DNA of 64,000 nucleotides from Mycobacterium sp. ITM-2016-00316 (GCF_002968335.2 NZ_CP134398.1:3844001-3908000); one strand, 5' to 3'. Positions 1 to 8,002 are shown, counted from the stretch's first letter. Notes: generated from the letters alone by a model not told the origin. Translations and numbers: made by a program.

Positions 1-33
1 CGCGCCCTGCACCGAAATGGCGATATCGCTCAT
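1..33 (-). CDS. cysA: CysA sulfate ABC transporter ATP-binding subunit (5' end only)
   Basis: Only the first eleven codons are inside the window: an ATG at 33 reading MSDIAISVQGA leftwards off the edge. The start lies 13 nt after the cysW stop in the same direction. In mycobacteria the subI-cysT-cysW operon ends with cysA, the ATPase that powers sulfate/thiosulfate import. The identification therefore rests mainly on position, with the short N-terminus compatible with CysA. No Walker motif is visible because the gene is cut by the window edge. Confidence 0.75.
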   Translation of the reverse strand, partial: MSDIAISVQGA

Positions 34-46
34 CGGGTGGTCTCCT

Positions 47-865
47 TCAGTCTTCAGTCTTGACACGCGAACGCTGGGCGTCAAACACGATCTGGGCCAC
101 CAGCACAATGAGCGCTACCGCCATCAGCACCACCGAGATGGTGTACGCGCCGTACGGGTTGCCCAGGGTGTAGCGGTCATGCACCAGCAGGGTCAGCGTC
201 TGCGATTGGCCGGGCAGATTGGACGACACCATCAGTACCGCACCGAATTCGCCGAGGGTGCGGGCCACGGTGAGCACCACACCATAGGTGAGGCCCCACC
301 GGATCGACGGCAAGGTGATCCGCCAGAAGGTCTGCCACCAGTTGGCGCCCAGGGTGGACGCGGCTTCCTCCTGGTCGGTGCCGACCTCGTGCAGCACCGG
401 TTCGACCTCCCGGATGACGAACGGGATGGTGACGAACAGGCTGGCCAGCACGATGCCAGGGAAGCCGAAGATGATCTTGAATCCCCAGCTGTTCTCCACG
501 AACCCGAATAGGCCGGCGCTTCCCCACAGCACGATGAGCGCCACGCCGATGACCACGGGGGACACCGCGAACGGCAGATCGATCGCCGCCTGCAGCGCAT
601 TCTTGCCGCGGAACTTGCGCCGGGCCAGCACGATGGCCGTCGGGACACCGAAGATCACGTTCAGCGGCACCACGATCGCCACCACCAGCAGCGACAACTG
701 CAGGGCGGACTGCGCGGCGGGTGTGGAAATGGAGGCGAAGAACTCCCCCAGGCCGGGTGCGAGCGCGCGCCACAGAATGGCCCCCAACGGCACCACCAGC
801 AGCGCAAAGACGTACAGCAGCGCGATGACCCGCAGGATCCGCCGGGTGGACCGGGACAGCGTCAT
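47..865 (-). CDS. cysW: CysW sulfate ABC transporter permease
   Basis: Inner-membrane permease of the sulfate/thiosulfate importer, 272 residues, the usual length. There are about six hydrophobic segments, and a BPD_transp_1 coupling loop (EAA motif) at about residues 166-190, EEAASTLGANWWQTFWRITL, which docks on CysA. The TLGEFGAVLMVS segment that follows is typical of sulfate/molybdate permeases. It forms a heterodimer with CysT. The ATG overlaps the cysT stop (ATGA, 862-865), so translation is probably coupled, and cysA follows 13 nt downstream. The last gene-proximal cue for regulation is the cysteine-sensing leader far upstream of subI. Confidence 0.95.
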   Translation of the reverse strand: MTLSRSTRRILRVIALLYVFALLVVPLGAILWRALAPGLGEFFASISTPAAQSALQLSLLVVAIVVPLNVIFGVPTAIVLARRKFRGKNALQAAIDLPFAVSPVVIGVALIVLWGSAGLFGFVENSWGFKIIFGFPGIVLASLFVTIPFVIREVEPVLHEVGTDQEEAASTLGANWWQTFWRITLPSIRWGLTYGVVLTVARTLGEFGAVLMVSSNLPGQSQTLTLLVHDRYTLGNPYGAYTISVVLMAVALIVLVAQIVFDAQRSRVKTED

Positions 866-1734
866 CGGGCCGACTCCTCCCGTTTGGCCGCCCGCGCACC
901 GAAGTAGCGCAGCACGAACAACACGACGAACGAGATCAGCAGCAGCACAATCGAGATCGCCGCCGCGCCCACCCGGTCATCGTTCTCGATGAGTGTCCGG
1001 ATCCACTGCGAGGACACCTCGGTCTCGCCGGGAATGGCGCCGCCGATCAGCACGATGGATCCGAATTCGCCGATGGCCCGGGAGAACGCCAAGCCGGCCC
1101 CCGACAGCAGCGACGGCGCCAGCGCGGGCAGGATGACCTTGAGGAAGATCGTCGTGCTGTTGGCACCCAGCGAGGCCGCGGCCTCCTCGACCTCGCGATC
1201 GAGTTCCAGCAGAACAGGCTGCACGGCGCGGACGACGAACGGCAGCGTCACGAAGGCCAGCGCCAGTGCCACGCCCCACGCGGTGTGCTGGATGTGGATC
1301 CCCACCGGGCTACCGGGCCCGTACAGGGACAGCAGTACCAGGCTGGCCACGATGGTCGGCAGCGCGAACGGGAGATCGATGATGGCGTCCACCACGCGCT
1401 TGAGCGGGAAGTCGTCGCGGACCAGAACCCAGGCGATCAGCAGCCCGAACACGACGTTGACCAGCGTCACGCCGATCGAGATGGTCAGCGTCACCCGGAA
1501 CGAGGCCAGCGCCGACGGCGAGGTGACCGCCGACCAGAACGCGCCCCAACCACCCTCGGCCGAGGTCCACAGGATCGCCGCCAGCGGCAGCAGCACGATC
1601 AGCGACAACCACAACACCGCCACCCCAACCTGCAAGGGGGCGCCGCTGGCGCGACGCGGCAGCCGCCCCACCGCAGGCGGGTCGCCAGAAGAAAGCTCCG
1701 GGCGACTCGCCTCAGGATTGGTCTGGGTCGTCAC
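862..1734 (-). CDS. cysT: CysT (CysU) sulfate ABC transporter permease
   Basis: Second permease of the sulfate importer, 290 residues. A polar N-terminal tail of about 30 residues precedes the first membrane helix, as in mycobacterial CysT. The EAA coupling loop EEAAASLGANSTTIFLKVIL is near residues 183-202, followed by the family signature SRAIGEFGSIVLIGG. It overlaps subI (ATGA, 1731-1734) and cysW (862-865) by 4 nt each, so subI-cysT-cysW-cysA is one translationally coupled operon. It acts in the cytoplasmic membrane and feeds sulfate to the reductive assimilation pathway for cysteine. Confidence 0.95.
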   Translation of the reverse strand: MTTQTNPEASRPELSSGDPPAVGRLPRRASGAPLQVGVAVLWLSLIVLLPLAAILWTSAEGGWGAFWSAVTSPSALASFRVTLTISIGVTLVNVVFGLLIAWVLVRDDFPLKRVVDAIIDLPFALPTIVASLVLLSLYGPGSPVGIHIQHTAWGVALALAFVTLPFVVRAVQPVLLELDREVEEAAASLGANSTTIFLKVILPALAPSLLSGAGLAFSRAIGEFGSIVLIGGAIPGETEVSSQWIRTLIENDDRVGAAAISIVLLLISFVVLFVLRYFGARAAKREESAR

Positions 1735-2753
1735 CCGGTGGCCTGCTTGTAGATCTTGGTGATCTCACCGTTGTCCTTGTCGAACAGCTGCGGATCGACC
1801 TCGGACCAGCCACCGAGATCGGTGATGCTCCACAGCTTCTCCGGGGCCGGGAACTTGTCCGCGAACTCCGCGGCAACCGCCGGGTCGGACGGCCGGAAAC
1901 CGGCCTCGGCCCACACCTTCTGCGCCTCGGGCGTGTATTGGAAGTTCACGAACTCGGTGGCCTTGTCCAGGTGCTTGCTGGTGTTGACCACAGCGACCGG
2001 GTTCTCGATCTTGAAGGTCTGCGGCGGGTTCACGTGCTCCAGGTTGTAGTGCAGTGCCTCGTTCTCGTAGGCGAGCAGCACATCGCCGGTGCCCTGGCGG
2101 AACACATCGGTGGCCTCACGACCCGAGCCCGGGCGCAGCTTGACGTGCTGGCTGACCAATTCCTGGACGTAGGCGATGCCGGCGGCATGGTCCTGGCCGC
2201 CGTTGCTCTTGGCCGCGTACGGGGCCAGCAGGTTCCACTTCGCCGCACCCGAGCTCAACGGGCTGGGCGTGATGACCTCGATACCCGGCTTGAGCAGATC
2301 GTCCCAGTCGCGGATGTTCTTCGGGTTTCCCTCTCGCACGGCGAAGGTCACCACGGACCCGAACGGCAAACCCTTCTGGGCACCGGAATTCCAGTCCTCG
2401 TCGACCAGTCCGGCCTTCACCAGCCGGGTGATATCGGGCTCGACGGAGAAGTTGACGACATCGGCCGGCTTTCCGGATTCGACACCGCGGGACTGGTCCC
2501 CGGAGGCGCCGTAGGAGGCCGTGACACCGACCCCCTGGCCCTCCTCGGTGCCCGCGAACGCCGGGGCGATCTTCGACCAACCCGGCTCCGGCACCGCGAA
2601 CGCCACCAGAGTCAGCGTGGTGTCGGCCGCCGCGGTGTTCCCCTCGCCGGCGACATCGCTGGCACCGCCGCCGCACGCCGCGACGAGCGTGGTGGACAGC
2701 GCGAACGCGGTGAGCGCGCTCCAACGTTTGGTAGTGGTGAGGATGTTGTTCAT
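1731..2753 (-). CDS. subI: SubI sulfate-binding lipoprotein
   Basis: Periplasmic-side sulfate/thiosulfate-binding protein, 340 residues. The N-terminus is a lipoprotein signal: basic KR, hydrophobic core, then lipobox LVAAC with the lipidated Cys27 and a glycine-rich linker. The body matches the sulfate-binding family: WSKIAPAF near the start, an ASYGASGDQSRGVESGKPAD ligand segment, and VITPSPLSSGAAKWN. It is the first structural gene of the subI-cysTWA operon. The start is fixed by a good SD, GGAAAGG, 6 nt before the ATG. That SD is complementary to an upstream leader segment and can be masked (see the attenuator entry). Confidence 0.95.
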   Translation of the reverse strand: MNNILTTTKRWSALTAFALSTTLVAACGGGASDVAGEGNTAAADTTLTLVAFAVPEPGWSKIAPAFAGTEEGQGVGVTASYGASGDQSRGVESGKPADVVNFSVEPDITRLVKAGLVDEDWNSGAQKGLPFGSVVTFAVREGNPKNIRDWDDLLKPGIEVITPSPLSSGAAKWNLLAPYAAKSNGGQDHAAGIAYVQELVSQHVKLRPGSGREATDVFRQGTGDVLLAYENEALHYNLEHVNPPQTFKIENPVAVVNTSKHLDKATEFVNFQYTPEAQKVWAEAGFRPSDPAVAAEFADKFPAPEKLWSITDLGGWSEVDPQLFDKDNGEITKIYKQATG

Positions 2754-2874
2754 TGAGGACCTTTCCAGGGGCGGGATACGGGGCAGGGGCTGCCGTACAC
2801 ACGGAAAGGTGATGGATCAGTGCGCGACGCGTTCACATGCCGCTACCAACGCCAAACCGCAGACGGGTGTGGTG
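2754..2874 (-). promoter_or_regulatory. Leader with SD-sequestering hairpin between the polycysteine ORF and subI
   Basis: In the minus-strand RNA, ACCUUUCC (2810 to 2803) is perfectly complementary to GGAAAGGU (2766 to 2759), which contains the subI SD. A G-U pair extends the stem to 9 bp, with a loop of about 35 nt. The hairpin lies 65 nt after the stop codon of the polycysteine leader ORF. Inference: ribosome position on the leader ORF decides whether the SD is free, as described for polycysteine leaders of mycobacterial sulfur operons. The competing structure was not folded here. Confidence 0.6.
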
Positions 2875-2967
2875 TCAGCGACAACAACAGACATCAGCAA
2901 CAGCGGAAAAACCCACGGCAATGAGGGCCAAGATGTGGCCGCTCTTGTTGCCGGTCGCTGCGCGCAT
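2875..2967 (-). CDS. Polycysteine leader peptide, cysteine-responsive attenuator of the subI-cysTWA operon
   Basis: A 30-residue ORF starting ATG at 2967. It begins MRAATGNKSG, has a short hydrophobic middle (HILALIAVGF) and ends DVCCCR followed by TGA. The three consecutive cysteine codons (TGT TGT TGT) next to the stop are the diagnostic feature: with little charged Cys-tRNA a ribosome would pause there. Polycysteine leaderless ORFs are an established cysteine-sensing device ahead of sulfur genes in mycobacteria. The ATG directly follows a TACTCT -10 with no room for an SD, so translation is probably leaderless. It is 121 nt upstream of subI on the same strand. Confidence 0.8.
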   Translation of the reverse strand: MRAATGNKSGHILALIAVGFSAVADVCCCR

Positions 2968-2974
2968 GGCCGGA

Positions 2975-2980
2975 AGAGTA
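2975..2980 (-). promoter_or_regulatory. -10 element for the leaderless polycysteine ORF / subI operon
   Basis: TACTCT on the minus strand, positions -13 to -8 relative to the A of the leader ATG. It fits the mycobacterial TANNNT -10 consensus at the spacing expected when transcription starts on the ATG. No convincing -35 was seen. Confidence 0.6.
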
Positions 2981-3015
2981 TCAGAACTGACGCAGACTGC
3001 CTGATGAGGGCAACG

Positions 3016-3102
3016 TCAGCGGGTCAACAGCCACATCACGATCACCAGCACCAGTAAAGCGACCAGCGCCAGCGTCACCCGCGACCGCGGCATCTGGTTC
3101 AC
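3016..3102 (-). CDS. 28-residue single-pass membrane microprotein
   Basis: A GTG at 3102 opens a 28-codon ORF. A short basic/polar N-terminus (MNQMPRSR) is followed by one continuous hydrophobic helix (VTLALVALLVLVIVMWLL) and the end TR, then TGA. The GTG overlaps the TGA of the upstream 64-residue membrane protein (GTGA, 3099-3102), a classic coupled arrangement, which argues that it is translated. An internal ATG at 3093 would give 25 residues. I do not recognise a family. By form it resembles small inner-membrane proteins that bind a larger partner, the obvious candidate being the coupled upstream product. Confidence 0.55.
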   Translation of the reverse strand: MNQMPRSRVTLALVALLVLVIVMWLLTR

Positions 3103-3293
3103 AAGGGCTCCTCATCCTGGTGCGATGCGCGGCGCAGCAGCCGGATGCCGTTGCCGAGCGCGCCGTCCAGAACGACGGCGATCCCATAGGCCAACAGCAG
3201 CACGACCGGCATCACAATGGCGGTTTGGGCAACGAAACCGAGCCCGGACAGCCACAGCTCGACGCCGTCCCACCAGCTCAGGAATCCACCCAT
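3099..3293 (-). CDS. Small conserved membrane protein (Rv2401A-like)
   Basis: 64 residues: an aromatic N-terminus (MGGFLSWWDGVELWLSG), one long hydrophobic segment at about residues 21-42 (AQTAIVMPVVLLLAYGIAVV), and a basic then acidic tail ending EEPL. It occupies the position of M. tuberculosis Rv2401A, a conserved membrane protein of similar size, between subI and the trehalase gene. Function is unknown. The ATG sits directly behind a TACTGT -10 (3301-3306), so the mRNA is probably leaderless. A 28-residue ORF is coupled downstream. Confidence 0.75.
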   Translation of the reverse strand: MGGFLSWWDGVELWLSGLGFVAQTAIVMPVVLLLAYGIAVVLDGALGNGIRLLRRASHQDEEPL

Positions 3294-3299
3294 GAGTTC

Positions 3300-3306
3300 T
3301 ACAGTA
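3300..3306. promoter_or_regulatory. Shared divergent -10 (bidirectional promoter)
   Basis: The 7-bp sequence TACAGTA contains a TANNNT -10 on both strands. TACAGT reads rightwards toward the flavin monooxygenase (start 3338), and TACTGT reads leftwards at -13 to -8 of the small membrane protein (start 3293). The two transcripts would compete for the same base pairs. Confidence 0.45.
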
Positions 3307-3337
3307 GTGCGGCCGGGTTCGGTGCCACCATGGAGTC

Positions 3338-4546
3338 ATGCCCACCGGATGTGTGATCGTCGGCGGCGGACCGGCCGGGATGATGCTGGGCCTGCTGCTG
3401 GCCAGGGCCGGCGTGAATGTCACCGTGTTGGAGAAGCACGCCGACTTCCTGCGCGATTTCCGTGGGGACACCGTGCATGCCAGCACTCTGCGCCTGCTCG
3501 ACGAACTCGGGCTCGGCGAACTCTTCGCCGCGCTACCGCACCGGCTCATCGAATCGCTGCGCCTGTCGGTGCAGGGAGTGCCGGTCGAGGTGGATCTGCG
3601 CCACCTGCCCGGCGCACATCAGCACATCGCCCTGGTGCCACAGTGGGATTTTCTCGAACTGCTCGCCGACGCGGCCGAGCAGGAGTCGACGTTCACCCTG
3701 TTGCGCAACAGCGAGGTGCTCGGTCCGGTGCTGCGCTCGGGGCGGGTGCGCGGTGTGCGCTACCGCGATGAGCATGGCGCCGAACGCGAGATCCACGCCC
3801 CGTTGACGGTGGCCTGTGATGGCCGGGGATCGACGTTGAGATCGGCAATGGGGTTGGTGCCCAGAAGCTTTGGCGCACCGATGGATGTCTGGTGGTTCCG
3901 GGTGCCGCGCACCGAGAACGACCCCGCAGGCCTTGCCGGGGCGATGGGCGCCGGTCACGTGGTGGCCATGATCGACCGTGGCGACTACTACCAGTGCGCG
4001 TTCGTCATCCCGAAGGGGTCGGATCAGCGACTGCGCTCCGAGGGCATCGAGTCGCTGCACCGGCGGGTCACCGCGGTCGTACCGTGGATCGCCGACCGGG
4101 TCGGCTCGGTGGGATCCTTCGACGAGGTCAAATTGCTTGATGTGCAGTTGAATCGGTTGAGGCGCTGGTACGCCGACGGAGTGTTGTTCATCGGTGACGC
4201 GGCCCATGCGATGTCCCCGGTGGGCGGCGTCGGCATCAACCTGGCGGTGGCCGACGCGGTGGCGGCCGCGCGGCTGCTCGCCGCCCCGTTGTGTGCCGGT
4301 GAGGTGCCGACGCGCCGACTGCGGCGCGTACAGGCCCGCCGCTGGCTACCCACGGTGCTGGTCCAGGGCGTGCAGAAGACCGTTCACAACCGGGTCATCG
4401 CGGTCGCGGTGTCCGAGGGCGCCCCCGCACGGGCGCCGGCCGCCGTCCGACTGGTCGGCCGGGTTGCGCTGTTGCGCAGGATCATCGGTTACGGCGTGGC
4501 GATCGGGCCGCTACCCGAGCACATACCCGCCTTCGCCCGGCGCTGA
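3338..4546 (+). CDS. FAD-dependent aromatic-type monooxygenase
   Basis: Class A flavoprotein hydroxylase of the PHBH/FAD_binding_3 type, 402 residues. Visible motifs in order: dinucleotide-binding GGGPAG at residues 9-14 followed by the acidic end of the second strand (VTVLEKH); an NAD(P)H/FAD-contacting CDGRGSTLR at about 162-170; and GDAAHAMSPVGGVGINLAVADA at about 286-307, the second FAD motif. The substrate cannot be read from sequence. It stands alone between the Rv2401A-like gene and trehalase. The ATG at 3338 has a GGAG four bases upstream; an overlapping ATG at 3330 is out of frame. No close neighbour suggests a pathway. Confidence 0.85.
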   Translation: MPTGCVIVGGGPAGMMLGLLLARAGVNVTVLEKHADFLRDFRGDTVHASTLRLLDELGLGELFAALPHRLIESLRLSVQGVPVEVDLRHLPGAHQHIALVPQWDFLELLADAAEQESTFTLLRNSEVLGPVLRSGRVRGVRYRDEHGAEREIHAPLTVACDGRGSTLRSAMGLVPRSFGAPMDVWWFRVPRTENDPAGLAGAMGAGHVVAMIDRGDYYQCAFVIPKGSDQRLRSEGIESLHRRVTAVVPWIADRVGSVGSFDEVKLLDVQLNRLRRWYADGVLFIGDAAHAMSPVGGVGINLAVADAVAAARLLAAPLCAGEVPTRRLRRVQARRWLPTVLVQGVQKTVHNRVIAVAVSEGAPARAPAAVRLVGRVALLRRIIGYGVAIGPLPEHIPAFARR

Positions 4547-4588
4547 CACCCGGTTCCCCGCGACTAGACGGCGGCGGTTTCTGCACTC

Positions 4589-6589
4589 ATGATGGGCGAC
4601 ATGGTTCTGGAACATACCGAGCACGATCCGACGCCGACACCGTTCACGGCATCGGCTCCCATCGCCTACGCCCCGTCCGGAGCCCTGCGAAACCCGTTCC
4701 CGCCCATCGCGGATTACGCGTTCCTGTCCGACTGCGAGAGCACCTGCCTGGTGTCCTCGGCGGGGGCCGTGGAGTGGCTGTGCGTGCCGCGGCCGGATTC
4801 GCCCAGTGTGTTCGGCGCCATCCTGGACCGTGGCGCCGGTCACTTCAAGCTGAGCCCGTACGGCGTCTCGGTGCCCTCGGCGCGGCGCTACCTGCCCGGC
4901 AGCCTCATCATGGAAACCACCTGGCAGACCCATACCGGCTGGATCATCGTGCGGGACGCCCTGGTAATGGGCCCCTGGCACGACACCGAGACCCGCTCGC
5001 GGACCCACCGCCGCACCCCCACCGACTGGGACGCCGAGCACATCCTGCTGCGCACCGTGCGCTGCGTCAGCGGCACCGTCGAGCTGGTGATGAGCTGCGA
5101 GCCGAACTTCGACTACGGCCGCAGTCCGGCGACCTGGGAATACTCCTCCTCGGCCTACGGTGAGGCGATCGCCCGCGCCCGGAAGGATCCCGAGGCCAAC
5201 CCGACGCTGCGTCTGACCACCAACCTGCGCATCGGCCTGGAAGGCCACGAGGCCCGCGCGCGCACCCGGCTCACCGAGGGTGACAAGGTGTTCGTGGCGC
5301 TCAGCTGGTCCAAACACCCTGCGCCGCAGAATTTCGAAGAAGCCGCCGACAAGATGTGGAAGACCAGTGAGTCGTGGCGGCAGTGGATCAACATCGGTGA
5401 CTTCCCCGACCATCCGTGGCGGGCGTACCTGCAACGCAGCGCGCTGACGCTGAAGGGTCTGGTGTACTCGCCGACCGGCGCGCTGCTGGCGGCCAGCAGC
5501 ACGTCGTTGCCGGAAACTCCTCAGGGAGAACGCAACTGGGACTACCGCTATTCGTGGATACGGGATTCCACCTTCGCGTTGTGGGGTCTGTACACCCTCG
5601 GACTGGACCGCGAGGCGGACGACTTCTTCTCCTTCATCGCCGACGTATCCGGGGCCACCAACGGCGAACGGCACCCGTTACAGGTGATGTACGGCGTGGG
5701 TGGGGAACGCAGCCTGGTCGAGGAGGAACTGCACCACCTGTCCGGCTATGACAACTCCCGGCCGGTGCGCATCGGCAACGGCGCGTACAACCAGATGCAG
5801 CACGATATCTGGGGCACCATGCTGGATTCGGTGTACCTGCACGCCAAGTCGCGTGAGCAGATGCCCGAGGCGTTGTGGCCGATCCTGAAGAATCAGGTCG
5901 AGGAGGCCATCAAGCACTGGCGCGAACCCGACCGCGGCATCTGGGAGGTTCGCGGCGAGCCGCAGCACTTCACCTCCAGCAAGATCATGTGCTGGGTGGC
6001 ACTGGATCGCGGAGCCAAACTGGCCGAGCTGCAGGGCGAGAAGAGCTACGCCCAGCAGTGGAGCACGATCGCCGAGGAGATCCAGGCCGACATCCTGGCC
6101 CACGGTGTGGACTCCCGCGGTGTGCTCACCCAGCGCTACGGCGACGATGCGCTCGACGCGTCGCTGCTGCTCGCGGTGCTCACCCGGTTCCTGCCGTCGG
6201 ACGATCCGCGCATCCGGGCCACCGTGCTGGCCATCGCCGAGGAACTCACCGAGGACGGACTGGTGCTGCGCTACCGCACCGAGGAAACCGACGACGGCCT
6301 GTCTGGCGAGGAAGGCACCTTCACCATCTGTTCGTTCTGGTTGGTGTCGGCGCTGGTCGAGATCGGCGAGGTCAGCCGCGCCAAGCGGTTGTGCGAGCGG
6401 CTGCTGTCCTTCGCCAGCCCACTGCACCTCTACGCCGAGGAGATCGAGCCGCGCACCGGACGCCACCTGGGTAACTTCCCGCAGGCGTTCACCCACCTGG
6501 CACTGATCAACGCGGTGGTGCACGTCATCCGCGCCGAGGAGGAGGCCGACAGCACCGGCGTCTTCCAGCCCGCGAACGCGCCGGCCTGA
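4589..6589 (+). CDS. Trehalase (GH15-like), Rv2402 orthologue
   Basis: 666 residues; hydrolyses trehalose to two glucose. This is the mycobacterial phosphate-stimulated type, related to glycoside hydrolase family 15 rather than GH37. An N-terminal beta-rich domain (about residues 30-270) is followed by an (alpha/alpha)6 catalytic domain opening with NWDYRYSWIRDSTFALWGLY at about 313-332, the GH15-type active-site loop. GIWEVRGEPQHFTSSK (about 450) carries the probable catalytic acid, and EEIEPRTGRHLGNFPQAF (about 615-632) the probable base. Synteny with Rv2402 supports the call. Several in-frame ATGs lie at the start (4589, 4592, 4601). The fourth-residue-on sequence VLEHTEHDPTPTPF resembles the orthologue, so the true start may be 4601. 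Confidence 0.88.
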   Translation: MMGDMVLEHTEHDPTPTPFTASAPIAYAPSGALRNPFPPIADYAFLSDCESTCLVSSAGAVEWLCVPRPDSPSVFGAILDRGAGHFKLSPYGVSVPSARRYLPGSLIMETTWQTHTGWIIVRDALVMGPWHDTETRSRTHRRTPTDWDAEHILLRTVRCVSGTVELVMSCEPNFDYGRSPATWEYSSSAYGEAIARARKDPEANPTLRLTTNLRIGLEGHEARARTRLTEGDKVFVALSWSKHPAPQNFEEAADKMWKTSESWRQWINIGDFPDHPWRAYLQRSALTLKGLVYSPTGALLAASSTSLPETPQGERNWDYRYSWIRDSTFALWGLYTLGLDREADDFFSFIADVSGATNGERHPLQVMYGVGGERSLVEEELHHLSGYDNSRPVRIGNGAYNQMQHDIWGTMLDSVYLHAKSREQMPEALWPILKNQVEEAIKHWREPDRGIWEVRGEPQHFTSSKIMCWVALDRGAKLAELQGEKSYAQQWSTIAEEIQADILAHGVDSRGVLTQRYGDDALDASLLLAVLTRFLPSDDPRIRATVLAIAEELTEDGLVLRYRTEETDDGLSGEEGTFTICSFWLVSALVEIGEVSRAKRLCERLLSFASPLHLYAEEIEPRTGRHLGNFPQAFTHLALINAVVHVIRAEEEADSTGVFQPANAPA

Positions 6590-6599
6590 CGGTTCGCAC

Positions 6600-7994
6600 C
6601 TAGAAGGGCGGTGGGTTGGCCTCGTAGTCCGCACGGTTGAGCGCTCGTTCGTGGGCTATTCGGTAGGCGAGGTTCTGTGCCCGGGTGCGGGAGCGCTTGG
6701 GTGCGGCGAGTTCGCGATGTCGGCTCGGCGGCGGCATCGTGATCGGCCCCAGTTCAGCCGTGCGCACCGCGAACTGTGGGAAGTACAGGGCGCCATCGGG
6801 TGTAGTGGTGTACGTCCGGCCGTTGGGTGCAGTGATCGTGATGGTGCCGTCCGGGTGTTGCTGATCGCGCCAACCCTGCGGGCCGCAGTGAAAAGTCTTG
6901 ATCAAGTGATGGATCCGGCAATACAGCTTCGTGTTGGACGGATGGGTCGGGCCGTAGGGCCACGGCGTGGTGTGGTCGATATCGCAGCGGGCAACCGGGA
7001 CGTTGCAGCCGGGCCAGCGGCACGTCAGATCACGGCAGGCGATGAACTCGGCGAGCGTGCGCGATGGCTGGTAGCCGCGTTCGGTTCCCAGATCGGCCGC
7101 CGCCGGCACGGGCCGGACCTCGGCCCGCGGGGCCATCCTGCGGACCTGCTCGGCCGGAATCGGCCCATACCCGGGCAGCAGGGCCGGACGATCCGAGCGG
7201 CCCTCGACAGTGTCACGGTCACCATGCAGGTGAAGGACGATATGGCCGGCGGGTGCTTCGGTACCGGCGGCCGCGCAGGTGTCCTTGCCGCACTCGCACG
7301 GCAACGCGGTCGCACCCAGGGCCGGCAGGTCGATGGCATCGGCACGGCGCTCATCGAAGGTGCGGGGGTCATCGGGGCAGGTGGTGCGGGCCAGTTCATC
7401 GAGGCGCTGGTCGAAGACCGCGCCCTTGGCGGCATCGACGCGCCCGTGGATCTCGACCATCCCGTCCCCGACGGGTTCGACAGTGATCCCACGCTGCCGG
7501 CGCGCCTGCCGTGCCCGGCGTACGGCCTCGGGGTCCACCTCGATGATCATCCAGTCCACCAGTTCGGTGATGCGTTCATCCGAGCGCGCGTTCCATGCCG
7601 GTGCCGCCGCGGCCAGCTGCGTGTCGAGGACCGACAGGACGTCGGGATCGGTGATCAGGGCGGTGCGGTGCAGGATGACGCGCAGGACGCGAAGGTCCAC
7701 GGTGCCGGTGGCCAAGATGTCGGTGAACGCCGGCAGCCGGGTGAGCAGGTCGCGGCCCTGGGTGATCAGGGTGCAGGCCCGGCCGCGGCTGATCCCGAGT
7801 TCGGCACCCAGTTCGGCGGCGGCCAGTTCCCAGTCATCGACGATGAGGTCCTCGAACGCGTGCCCCAGTTCGGCCATCCTGGCCAGCGCGAACCGGCCGG
7901 CCTCGATCACCTTGAGCGCAACGGCCATCCGCTCGGCGCGCAGCTGATCGCGCGCAGCATCGAGGTGAGCAGTAGCACCCCGATCTTCGAACAT
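6600..7994 (-). CDS. DUF222 / HNH endonuclease-domain protein (13E12-repeat family)
   Basis: 464 residues from ATG 7994. An N-terminal helical DUF222 region (about 1-320, with ELGAELGISRGRACTLITQG and VIPRR-type segments) is followed by a C-terminal HNH nuclease motif: CRWPGCNVPVARCDIDHTTP, then N and CRIHHLI, with Zn-binding cysteines and the catalytic histidine present. Mycobacterial genomes carry many copies, often called 13E12-repeat proteins; the biological role is unsettled and DNA cleavage is inferred. An upstream in-frame ATG at 8066 would add 24 residues. I prefer 7994 because a perfect LexA box covers it and a CATACT -10 lies 7 bp before it, suggesting a leaderless, SOS-controlled transcript. 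Confidence 0.85.
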   Translation of the reverse strand: MFEDRGATAHLDAARDQLRAERMAVALKVIEAGRFALARMAELGHAFEDLIVDDWELAAAELGAELGISRGRACTLITQGRDLLTRLPAFTDILATGTVDLRVLRVILHRTALITDPDVLSVLDTQLAAAAPAWNARSDERITELVDWMIIEVDPEAVRRARQARRQRGITVEPVGDGMVEIHGRVDAAKGAVFDQRLDELARTTCPDDPRTFDERRADAIDLPALGATALPCECGKDTCAAAGTEAPAGHIVLHLHGDRDTVEGRSDRPALLPGYGPIPAEQVRRMAPRAEVRPVPAAADLGTERGYQPSRTLAEFIACRDLTCRWPGCNVPVARCDIDHTTPWPYGPTHPSNTKLYCRIHHLIKTFHCGPQGWRDQQHPDGTITITAPNGRTYTTTPDGALYFPQFAVRTAELGPITMPPPSRHRELAAPKRSRTRAQNLAYRIAHERALNRADYEANPPPF

Positions 7995-8002
7995 GTGTTC
8001 GA
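7987..8002. promoter_or_regulatory. Perfect mycobacterial LexA (SOS) box
   Basis: TCGAACATGTGTTCGA equals the mycobacterial SOS consensus TCGAAC-N4-GTTCGA with no mismatch. It spans the proposed start codon of the DUF222/HNH gene (ATG at 7994-7992 lies mostly in the N4 spacer) and abuts a CATACT -10 (8002-8007). Bound LexA would cover the transcription start. Confidence 0.85.
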
